DNA of 64,000 nucleotides, taken from a virus. Each line of letters starts with the position of its first letter. Within the stretch, counting starts at the first letter, position 1. The stretch spans positions 1 through 64,000 of the IMG/VR virus record IMGVR_UViG_3300035701_000008; one strand, given 5' to 3'. Below, piece by piece: positions 57,596-64,000 of the stretch. Under the pieces are notes generated by a model. That model had not been told where the DNA came from, searched no databases, and saw nothing but the letters and a program-made list of their open reading frames with translations. Made by a program: the position numbers and the translations under genes.

Positions 57596-59119
57596 CTATT
57601 TAATCGTAACTATACGATTAACAATTTTAGCTTTCATCTCGCTAAGAGTGTTAACAATAGAGTTGATTTCTGAAGCTGATATAGCTGGCATATTGAATTC
57701 ATACTTTGTAGACTCAGTAGCAAATCCTTCTTTAGCTTTCTCTGCAAGAGATTCTAATTCACGAATAGCATATTCTTCATCCAATTGTAAGAAATCAAAG
57801 CTTCTATCATTCATAATCTGATCTGCTTCAGCAACAGTGGTAAGCATGAATGGAAGATATTCCCAACATCTACCTTTCTCTCTACCAATACCTACCACTT
57901 TCATAGGATTGTGAAGAGTCATAACAGTGGTATCACCACAAAGAACATAAGGAGCTGTATAACCTGCAAAGTGAAGACCTGCTGTAGCACAATCTTGTGT
58001 ACTCCAGTTACAATCTTCTTTAGGCATAGCTACAACTTGTCCTATACGGATATCAAATGTTCTAGACCAGTTGTCAGTAAATCTATTTTCTTCTCTATTA
58101 GGAAGATCTAGATATAATTCTGTCAACCCACCAATCTTTTGACCATGGTCTACATAAACAGTTTCTGTGTACTCATATTCTTCCACTTCTCCTGTTCCAT
58201 TACAATGTCCACAATCATGAGTATCTCCATCAAAATCTTCCCAATAACCATCACCATCACACTCTGGACATCTTGTGTCAGTGAATGTTTTATCTTCTTC
58301 TAATTTATCATCATGTACAAGTTTGTACTCTCCATCCTCTAAGAATATAGTGTATTGATCTGGATTCTTCTTCCATACAGCTTTCACCTTGTTGTAAGCA
58401 TTACTTACAAAATGTACAAGCTCAGGAGATCCATGTAATGTAACAACATTTCTAAGAGCTACAAAGAATCCTTGTTTAGTGATTTTGAACTTATTTTCTG
58501 TTAAGAATCTGTATAGTTCATTAGCCACTTCAGCTCTTGGATTAAGACAACACCACATGAAGAAGTTCTTATGTGCCATGAAATCATCATCTTCGTTAAG
58601 AGCTTGTTCAAAAGTTCTGTGATCAGCAAATTCATTTCCCACTCTATTCACTATCTCAATGAATTTCTCTACAAGTAATTGAGGCATACTTCTAGATGTT
58701 CCTTTTAGATAAACACTATTACCCTCTACAGTGAAATCATCAATGTCTGCAAGTAATTGAATTCCTTTGTGAAGAGCTTTGATTCTCTCTGCTTCAGCTT
58801 TGACTCTCTCTACATCTTCTACAACATCTTTACATCCTACAATAGCATGTATTTCATAAATAGTCTTTGCTTTTTGAACAGCAAAATAATCATCTTCTGT
58901 AGCACCAGGCTTACTGAAAATAGTTCCATCTGCTAACACTACAGTGAGTGTATCATTTACTAATTTAATAGCAAAATACGGTTTAGCATGACATTGTTGT
59001 TCTACAGGAACATCTTGTTCCATTAAGCTTTCTAGCTTGTTAGCTACCACTGTAGCAATTGCACTCTCTGCTGTTTCTTTGAACCAGTCTAACGATAAAA
59101 ATTTGTTTGTACTCATCAT
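57596..59119 (-). CDS. rIIB-like: rIIB-like protein with DnaJ-type zinc motif (507 aa)
   Basis: Lies directly after the rIIA-like gene, as in T4. Residues about 130-225 contain VEGNSVYLKGTSRSMPQLLV, WCCLNPRAEVANELYRFL and ITKQGFFVALRNVV, a pattern I recognise from rIIB-like proteins of large phages. At 284-306 is CPECDGDGYWEDFDGDTHDC followed by GHC, a DnaJ-like CxxCxGxG pair that could bind zinc. Two ATGs in a row at the start (59119, 59116). Role by analogy: superinfection exclusion or lysis timing. Confidence 0.6.
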   Translation of the reverse strand: MMSTNKFLSLDWFKETAESAIATVVANKLESLMEQDVPVEQQCHAKPYFAIKLVNDTLTVVLADGTIFSKPGATEDDYFAVQKAKTIYEIHAIVGCKDVVEDVERVKAEAERIKALHKGIQLLADIDDFTVEGNSVYLKGTSRSMPQLLVEKFIEIVNRVGNEFADHRTFEQALNEDDDFMAHKNFFMWCCLNPRAEVANELYRFLTENKFKITKQGFFVALRNVVTLHGSPELVHFVSNAYNKVKAVWKKNPDQYTIFLEDGEYKLVHDDKLEEDKTFTDTRCPECDGDGYWEDFDGDTHDCGHCNGTGEVEEYEYTETVYVDHGQKIGGLTELYLDLPNREENRFTDNWSRTFDIRIGQVVAMPKEDCNWSTQDCATAGLHFAGYTAPYVLCGDTTVMTLHNPMKVVGIGREKGRCWEYLPFMLTTVAEADQIMNDRSFDFLQLDEEYAIRELESLAEKAKEGFATESTKYEFNMPAISASEINSIVNTLSEMKAKIVNRIVTIK

Positions 59120-59150
59120 ATTTATTAATTAATTGTTACTTGTTAAATAA

Positions 59151-59168
59151 GGGGACATTTCTGTCCCC
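59151..59168 (-). terminator. Stem-loop with GAAA loop between rIIA- and rIIB-like genes
   Basis: On the minus strand GGGGACA-GAAA-TGTCCCC, a perfect 7-bp GC-rich stem followed by TTATTT. A terminator or attenuator after the rIIA-like stop, lowering rIIB-like expression or serving as an RNA-processing site. Confidence 0.55.
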
Positions 59169-59176
59169 ATGTTAAA

Positions 59177-61471
59177 TTATGCTAATTGGTCTATTGTTTC
59201 TTCTGTAAGCACTTCATCATTGATTTTGATGTTATAATGCTTTAAATCCACTCTGTGTTTGTAATACTTGAATAAATCAGTCATTACATTAATCATTGGA
59301 TCACCTTCATGGTAATAGCCCATTGATCTACATAAAGGATTTAAGAATTTAAGCTTATCTATAATATCTAACATCTCTAAATACTCTGGATATATAGCTG
59401 GATCAAATAACTTATTCTCATAAGCCACTTCTAACATTGCTTTTCTTATATCATCATTTGTTTGTATAAAATTCTTAGTTCTATACTCAGCTAATCTTTC
59501 TAGTTTATTATAAAGATCTATAGAGGTATGTTTGATTAATGTTCTTTTCTCAAATATATATCTATAATTAACCATCAGATCATTGATTAGTCCAGATGTT
59601 ACGATTCTTTTAAATGGTGTTGTTTTCCCTTCCATAAATTTGTCATAGGATATTAAATTGTGTATATCTAATTGCTCTACAATCTTTAGTTCTCTATCAG
59701 AAAATGTAATCACTTCCATCTTCTGTTTTTGCATAATTCCATAGAGAGCATCAAGTTTTGGTGCATCTTCATGTCTACCATACACTTTTAATCCTTTATG
59801 TCTATGAAGTTCTTCTAACTTGTATAATTGTGAGTCAAATTTACAATTTTTACCACTGTATCGCATTAAATCAACACCTTTTTTACAAACAATCTCTCCT
59901 TGAAGCTTTAGTCTTTTAGCAACACCTAATGCAGATTTAGTTATCTTTGCTTTTTTCTTGCTATCAACAAACTCTTGAGGAATATCATATTCATCAAGAT
60001 TGATGAAGTTTGATTCAACCATAGACATAATGTGTTGATACTCTTTAATAGCATCTCTCCATTTAGATCTTGGAAGTTTAGCAAGATTCAATAAATGATA
60101 ATATGTTTTAAGATTAAACTTAGAAGCCACTCCTAATTCCATAGGTTTGCCTCTCTTAACAAGAAAGTTGTAATCACTCTCTACACATGTAGCTCTTAAG
60201 TAATCCTTTTTGATTTGAGGAATTCTATCATTAAACACCCACACCTTACAACTTCCATTACATATAGATTCTAAATTATATCCCCATACATAATGTTTAT
60301 CTGCATCAGCCATTCTTTTATATCTCAATGAATATCTAGTAGGAAATGCATCTTGCAACATGTTTTGTTTGTGTTGCTTATACAAAGAAGGAAAGTTCAA
60401 AATCTTAACTCCTTCCAATACTGGAACAGTAGGTTTCACTGTGGCATATCTAATAAACTGATCAATGCTACGTTTGTTACCATCAGCCATTTCAATCATA
60501 TGTCCATTCTTCTCAAGATAGTTAATCATAGACTTAATATCATCACCATTGTTTACAGATTTGTTGTAAAATTCAACATACCAATTACCCACTTCACTAA
60601 GTTTACTCATGATGATTTTCTTAGCTTCTTGTGTATATCTCAATGATTCTCTGTTTGGTGTTGGATAGAGTCCATCACTCAATGAAAATCTAAGACCTAC
60701 AGGAAAATCAATTCTATCAATACCAAGCTTCTCAAAATCTAAAGGATAGTACACATTGTCTAAACAGATGTGTAAATATGGATCTGTAGATAGTTCAGAG
60801 AACTGAAAGTGTTCATGTCTACTAATAATAAAATCATTAACAATACTTCTATCATCTGGTACATCAAAATACACACTCTCGAAATAACAAAGTTGTTCTT
60901 TGATTTTCTTCTTGAACTGCCAAAGATCATTGTATTTAACAGGAATAATGATTTTTACACCATTAGCTTCTTCTGTCTCTTTTTCATATAAAAGATCAAT
61001 AGTGTTAGCATCTTCTCCTTCATACATCATATACTTACGTTCCATTCCATCTTTTCTACATACAAAATAAAACGAAGAAGAATAAGCTAATGGTGCCTTA
61101 AATCCGAGTCCCATCATACCTAACTCATTGTTACTCAACCGTTTAGTAGATTTACCATACTTACTAATAATGTTTCTTACATCATCTGCATCTAAGCCTA
61201 TACCAAAATCTTCTACACAAAACTCATAATTGTTATATGAAGCAGCTTTTAGTGAAACTACAATTGGTGTATCAACACCAGCTCTTCTATGGCTATCTAG
61301 TGCATTACTTGCACATTCTCTGATAGCAGAGCCTATATCATCAGAATATAAATTCTTACTTAACATCTGCATCAATATCTGTGCAGAATCTAAGTCTAGT
61401 GACATTCCAATTGATTCTTGTGATTGTCCTTCTTCTAGGACATTTGCTTCTGTCTGTTTTTCTAATATCAT
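59177..61471 (-). CDS. rIIA-like: rIIA-like GHKL ATPase (764 aa)
   Basis: The N-terminal ATPase of the GHKL (Hsp90/MutL/gyrase) type is complete: N-box AIRECASNALDSH (E52, N56), G1 box EDFGIGLD (88-92), and G2 box LGMMGLGFKAP (118-127). A transducer-like domain and a long C-terminal helical region follow. Length is close to T4 rIIA (725). T4 rIIA acts at the membrane with rIIB against prophage-encoded abortive systems; no membrane helix is seen here. Directly followed by the rIIB-like gene. Confidence 0.75.
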   Translation of the reverse strand: MILEKQTEANVLEEGQSQESIGMSLDLDSAQILMQMLSKNLYSDDIGSAIRECASNALDSHRRAGVDTPIVVSLKAASYNNYEFCVEDFGIGLDADDVRNIISKYGKSTKRLSNNELGMMGLGFKAPLAYSSSFYFVCRKDGMERKYMMYEGEDANTIDLLYEKETEEANGVKIIIPVKYNDLWQFKKKIKEQLCYFESVYFDVPDDRSIVNDFIISRHEHFQFSELSTDPYLHICLDNVYYPLDFEKLGIDRIDFPVGLRFSLSDGLYPTPNRESLRYTQEAKKIIMSKLSEVGNWYVEFYNKSVNNGDDIKSMINYLEKNGHMIEMADGNKRSIDQFIRYATVKPTVPVLEGVKILNFPSLYKQHKQNMLQDAFPTRYSLRYKRMADADKHYVWGYNLESICNGSCKVWVFNDRIPQIKKDYLRATCVESDYNFLVKRGKPMELGVASKFNLKTYYHLLNLAKLPRSKWRDAIKEYQHIMSMVESNFINLDEYDIPQEFVDSKKKAKITKSALGVAKRLKLQGEIVCKKGVDLMRYSGKNCKFDSQLYKLEELHRHKGLKVYGRHEDAPKLDALYGIMQKQKMEVITFSDRELKIVEQLDIHNLISYDKFMEGKTTPFKRIVTSGLINDLMVNYRYIFEKRTLIKHTSIDLYNKLERLAEYRTKNFIQTNDDIRKAMLEVAYENKLFDPAIYPEYLEMLDIIDKLKFLNPLCRSMGYYHEGDPMINVMTDLFKYYKHRVDLKHYNIKINDEVLTEETIDQLA

Positions 61472-61481
61472 TTCTCTAGTT

Positions 61482-61817
61482 TTAAATTATTTCTGTTCTC
61501 TTTACTAACCAAATCTGTCTACCACTAAGATCTACTGACACTCTAAGATTATGATCTTCAGGTGTAGGTATCCATGTTTTATACACTCTATTGTGAACTT
61601 TTCCTGCACCATCAGTATAAGAATGTGTTACCACTTGATTTTGTCTTGTTGTACATCTAAAGTTTGCAAGCAATGGTTGTTTTGTTTTCCAATGCATTTT
61701 AGTTTTACTCATTGTTGGTGGTGTTAACACCCTTAAATACTTGAAATAAGACTGACAAGATATCATTATCTCATCACCTACTTGTACATCTTCCACTTTA
61801 ATTAATACGTTTTCCAT
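61482..61817 (-). CDS. Hypothetical protein (111 aa)
   Basis: The start is placed at the ATG at 61817 (MENVLIKVEDVQVGDEIMIS), since an upstream ATG at 61841 would overlap the UDG-like gene by 14 bases. Begins like a hint/beta-barrel domain (VEDVQVGDEI). Basic, beta-rich (NFRCTTRQNQVVTHSYTDGA). Function unknown. 10 bases upstream of the rIIA-like gene. Confidence 0.55.
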   Translation of the reverse strand: MENVLIKVEDVQVGDEIMISCQSYFKYLRVLTPPTMSKTKMHWKTKQPLLANFRCTTRQNQVVTHSYTDGAGKVHNRVYKTWIPTPEDHNLRVSVDLSGRQIWLVKRTEII

Positions 61818-61827
61818 AATTTTAATT

Positions 61828-62547
61828 TTAAAAGGGCACATCTACAGGCAACCATTGCACTGTGAACCCATTGGTTTCTTCTAATAACACATCTACTTTA
61901 CTAAATACACCTTCTGTATCCCATTCGCTATTCTTATAAGCTGCAGATGCTGGATGACTAAGTTCAAACACATGAGCAAATATGCCTGTGTATTTTTTAT
62001 ACTTAGCTGCATCTTTGCCTAAGAATATAATTGGAACACCTAAGTGATTTATAATTTCCTCAAACAGATATTTGATAAATGGTTCCCATATTTCTAAATG
62101 AGAACCTGCTTTATTAATCTCTGTTGTTAGAGCTGCATTTAACATTAACACCCCTTGATCTGCTAAATAACTTACGTCTGGAGCTGGTGTGTAGTTTAGA
62201 TTTAATCCATTATAGAATTCTTTCTCCAAACCTCCATAAAACTGTTCTAGTGTAGGTTGTAATTTACCTGTAATAGAACAACCCATAAGTAATCCATCTG
62301 CAACTGGTGCATCGTTCTTAAGAGTGTGGTATGGACATAGTCCTACCATCACTGCTTTAATATCATCTAGTGGTGTTTCCAAGAAACATCTCCAAACATG
62401 CATAGATAGAGGAGCAACTCTTTTACCTCTCTTACTCTCTGCTTTTAGATATGCATATATCTTATCACATTCTTCACTCTCGATGAATGGTCTCATCCTA
62501 GATCTCCAAGATGGATGAAACTGATGTTTAAAGTTTTCCCAATTCAT
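61828..62547 (-). CDS. Uracil-DNA glycosylase-like protein with altered active site (239 aa)
   Basis: Ung order is visible: motif A VMVGLCPYHTL (69-75), VADGLLMGCSITGKLQP, LMLNAALTT (134-142) and ELSHPASAAY (H198) followed by WDTEGVFSKVDVLL. In Ung motif A is GQDPYH; here Gln is Leu and the catalytic Asp is Cys71. The second catalytic residue, the His of HPSP, is retained. So it may be a uracil-binding, inhibited or substrate-shifted homologue. Its ATG overlaps the stop of a short gene (ATGA). UDG is widespread in crAss-like phages. Confidence 0.75.
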   Translation of the reverse strand: MNWENFKHQFHPSWRSRMRPFIESEECDKIYAYLKAESKRGKRVAPLSMHVWRCFLETPLDDIKAVMVGLCPYHTLKNDAPVADGLLMGCSITGKLQPTLEQFYGGLEKEFYNGLNLNYTPAPDVSYLADQGVLMLNAALTTEINKAGSHLEIWEPFIKYLFEEIINHLGVPIIFLGKDAAKYKKYTGIFAHVFELSHPASAAYKNSEWDTEGVFSKVDVLLEETNGFTVQWLPVDVPF

Positions 62548-62705
62548 AATGATAATGATATTTTTCTATGAAAGAATTTAGTTAATATTCCTTCTAGGTT
62601 TTCTACACTTATACATTCTATTTCATCTCTTCCAGCCATAAGCCATTCAATGTTCTCTTTAATCTGTTCTTCGAGTATTTCTAACTCATCATCTGTTACT
62701 CTCAT
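62544..62705 (-). CDS. Hypothetical small helical protein (53 aa)
   Basis: MRVTDDELEILEEQIKENIE, helical and acidic, ending in KISLSL. Coupled by ATGA overlaps to the gene before (62702-62705) and to the UDG-like gene after (62544-62547). This tight packing supports it as real. Confidence 0.6.
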   Translation of the reverse strand: MRVTDDELEILEEQIKENIEWLMAGRDEIECISVENLEGILTKFFHRKISLSL

Positions 62706-62965
62706 AATCCTTGTTCTTTTTTATAGATTTCTAATAGCTCTTTTGTTGTTATCCATTTTCCTGAATCAAAATGATACCATTTATTTTTACCTTCATGATA
62801 GCCTAATCTATTTTCTGTTTTATTCATCCACTCTGCAAATCCAATAGCAAATTCATCTGCTATCAATACACATCTTATAGCTCTATCAAGACAATCTTCT
62901 TGTCCTAACTTCCATTGAACATTTGGATAGAATAATTGAATCAGTTTGTTTTCTTTTGTTGTCAT
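62702..62965 (-). CDS. Hypothetical protein (87 aa)
   Basis: Contains LFYPNVQWKLGQEDCLDRAI and EWMNKTENRLGYHEGKNKWY, then a helix. Trp/Tyr-rich. Function not recognised. Coupled to the 53-residue gene by ATGA. Confidence 0.55.
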   Translation of the reverse strand: MTTKENKLIQLFYPNVQWKLGQEDCLDRAIRCVLIADEFAIGFAEWMNKTENRLGYHEGKNKWYHFDSGKWITTKELLEIYKKEQGL

Positions 62966-62968
62966 AGT

Positions 62969-63367
62969 TTAATATTCTAAAATTCCTGAATCTCTAATAG
63001 CTTCATAAAGCTCTTTCTTCTGTGGAGGAAATAACACTGTAGCATCAATCAGAGCTTCTAAATATCTCTTTCTAGTTGATATGTCTAATATGTTATTCAC
63101 CTTAAGTGCACTATCTATTCTATTTGATAGTTCTGTTATCACTGTAGCTCCTCTTTTGAAATGTTCTGCATCTTCCTCATCTCTCACTTCAATAAGTTTA
63201 CCTACATATCCTTCAATGTGTGGAATAGTTTGTTTAAGAGACTGTTTAGCTCTATGTGTAAACAAATTATTCTCATTCATTGTTTCGAATCTCTCCAATA
63301 ATGCAACAGAGAGGGATAAGCTCTCTATCACTATATCATTTAGTTCATCTGATGTTAATTTACTCAT
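62969..63367 (-). CDS. Hypothetical helical protein (132 aa)
   Basis: Almost entirely helical (SDELNDIVIESLSLSVALLE, EGYVGKLIEVRDEEDAEHF). 3 bases before the next gene. The 65-base stretch upstream (63368-63432) is AT-rich; I see no clear promoter in it. Unknown. Confidence 0.55.
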   Translation of the reverse strand: MSKLTSDELNDIVIESLSLSVALLERFETMNENNLFTHRAKQSLKQTIPHIEGYVGKLIEVRDEEDAEHFKRGATVITELSNRIDSALKVNNILDISTRKRYLEALIDATVLFPPQKKELYEAIRDSGILEY

Positions 63368-63432
63368 ATTTCTTATTTTTTATCTGTATTAGCATTTTTG
63401 TTGGGTTTACAGCTGTTTTTATTCTCTGTATT

Positions 63433-63594
63433 TTAAAATTCTCTTCCAAATATAAGTATTCCATTAGCATCTTTACGAACTGCAAAATGAAAATTTAAAA
63501 ATGGAATACGCAATAAAATTTGTCCGTATTCAAAACTTATACTTAATCCAATTTGTCTTTTAAAATAAACTGAAAATCTATATTCTCCTCCCAT
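63433..63594 (-). CDS. Hypothetical small beta protein (53 aa)
   Basis: MGGEYRFSVYFKRQIGLSIS, then FEYGQILLRIPFLNFHFAVR, ending LIFGREF. Alternating hydrophobic residues, probably a small beta barrel or sheet. Three bases after the stop of the upstream gene. Not recognised. Confidence 0.5.
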   Translation of the reverse strand: MGGEYRFSVYFKRQIGLSISFEYGQILLRIPFLNFHFAVRKDANGILIFGREF

Positions 63595-63597
63595 AAC

Positions 63598-63750
63598 TTA
63601 TTTATTTAAAGTTGTTACATTCACTACATTCACTTCTTTCTTCTTTCTAATCTTATCAAATGCTTTCCAATCAACACTAAATGTTCTTCCGTATTTATCA
63701 GTTAGTTTACCGTTATTCATTTGAATATTAGATGGGTTTCTTACTCTCAT
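63598..63750 (-). CDS. Small basic protein (50 aa)
   Basis: MRVRNPSNIQMNNGKLTDKY, then GRTFSVDWKAFDKIRKKKEV. Starts in an ATGA overlap with the primase gene stop (63747-63750). Possibly regulatory or DNA-binding by charge only. Confidence 0.5.
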   Translation of the reverse strand: MRVRNPSNIQMNNGKLTDKYGRTFSVDWKAFDKIRKKKEVNVVNVTTLNK

Positions 63751-64000
63751 ATTATATCTCTTTTAGTTAAATATTCTTCTATAACTTTTAATCCATGTGC
63801 TTTAGCAAGGTCACTCCAGTCTTTAATTCCTTCTTCTAGATATATCTTTGGTACATTACAATACTCAAACCCAAACTTATCAGTTATAAGCTGAGAATTC
63901 TTTACACCAGTCTCATCACTATCAAAGCTCAATATCTGTCTGTCTGAGTTCTCTTTTAGATATTCAATGTTCTCTTCAGAGAAACATCCCATACCCTCAT
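63747..64000 (-). CDS. DNA primase, C-terminal TOPRIM part (5' partial)
   Basis: The frame stays open from the right window edge (…EGMGCFSEENIEYLKENSDR), so the gene continues beyond 64000. ILSFDSDETGVKNSQLITDK is the TOPRIM DxD segment of DnaG-type primases (FDxDExG). The C-terminal GIKDWSDLAKAHGL resembles the ends of phage primases. It would prime lagging-strand replication. Only about 84 residues are visible. Confidence 0.7.
   Translation of the reverse strand, partial: EGMGCFSEENIEYLKENSDRQILSFDSDETGVKNSQLITDKFGFEYCNVPKIYLEEGIKDWSDLAKAHGLKVIEEYLTKRDII

Noticed and set aside
63447-63454. TATATTTG on the minus strand as a promoter for the 132-residue gene
   Set aside because: It lies inside the 53-residue gene and encodes its LIFG residues, and no -33 box occurs at the right distance; probably chance in AT-rich DNA.
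1-64000. tRNA, rRNA or TAG-recoded genes
   Set aside because: The gaps are short and no cloverleaf was noticed by eye (not exhaustive without a tool). TAG serves as a stop at 30482-30484 and 33551-33553, so stop-codon reassignment is not supported.

Overview
The window is part of a large, AT-rich double-stranded DNA bacteriophage genome, most likely infecting a member of the Bacteroidota (Flavobacterium/Cellulophaga or gut Bacteroidales type). Three things point there. Promoter-like sites fit the Bacteroidota consensus (TTG, about 20 bases, TAnnTTTG). Start codons mostly lack a strong Shine-Dalgarno and sit in A-rich leaders. Gene content resembles crAss-like phages or a sister lineage: a giant virion protein carrying a DxDxD RNA-polymerase-type active-site loop, a chain of very long cargo-type proteins, a primase, a PD-(D/E)XK exonuclease and a uracil-DNA-glycosylase-like protein, arranged as two opposed blocks. 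The standard genetic code is in use: TAG ends two genes at about 30.5 and 33.6 kb.

Layout. 1-27.9 kb (+): five long virion or ejected proteins (one cut by the window edge), including a 4725-residue protein with an RNA polymerase beta-prime-like motif and a 1584-residue protein with an embedded PD-(D/E)XK nuclease. 28.0-30.5 kb (+): fibre/adhesin genes with YadA-head-like repeats. 30.57-33.55 kb (+): a cassette with its own terminator/promoter boundary, holding a sulfotransferase, a GT9-type glycosyltransferase, an APS-kinase-like protein, a NadM-like nucleotidyltransferase and a DUF2061 membrane protein. 33.7-35.4 kb (+): lysis cassette (coiled-coil/TM protein, small holin-like protein, overlapping spanin-like pair, M15 peptidase endolysin). 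35.4-43.0 kb (+): more fibre, collagen-like and Thr-tract proteins, a glycosyltransferase, and homing endonucleases. 43.0-46.05 kb (+): small, very basic, probably virion/DNA-binding proteins. The + block ends at a bidirectional terminator at about 46.06 kb.

46.08-64.0 kb is entirely on the minus strand and holds DNA metabolism and takeover genes. Reading in the direction of transcription, from 64.0 kb down: primase (cut by the window edge), a run of small coupled genes, UDG-like protein, rIIA-like ATPase, rIIB-like protein, HNH nuclease, several conserved hypotheticals, exonuclease, HTH protein, DUF5522 protein. A terminator and a 233-base regulatory region follow, then recA, MazG-like, HNH, PhoH, thioredoxin, GroES-like, a GIY-YIG nuclease and two glycosyltransferases.

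The main points for follow-up are the polymerase-like giant protein, the sulfation cassette, a recurring [KR]AQxG motif shared by the cargo protein and small basic proteins, palindromes wrapped around -7 boxes in the minus-strand block, the operator-like array upstream of recA, and a UDG homologue lacking its catalytic Asp. Nine genes shorter than 60 codons were added by reading the sequence directly.
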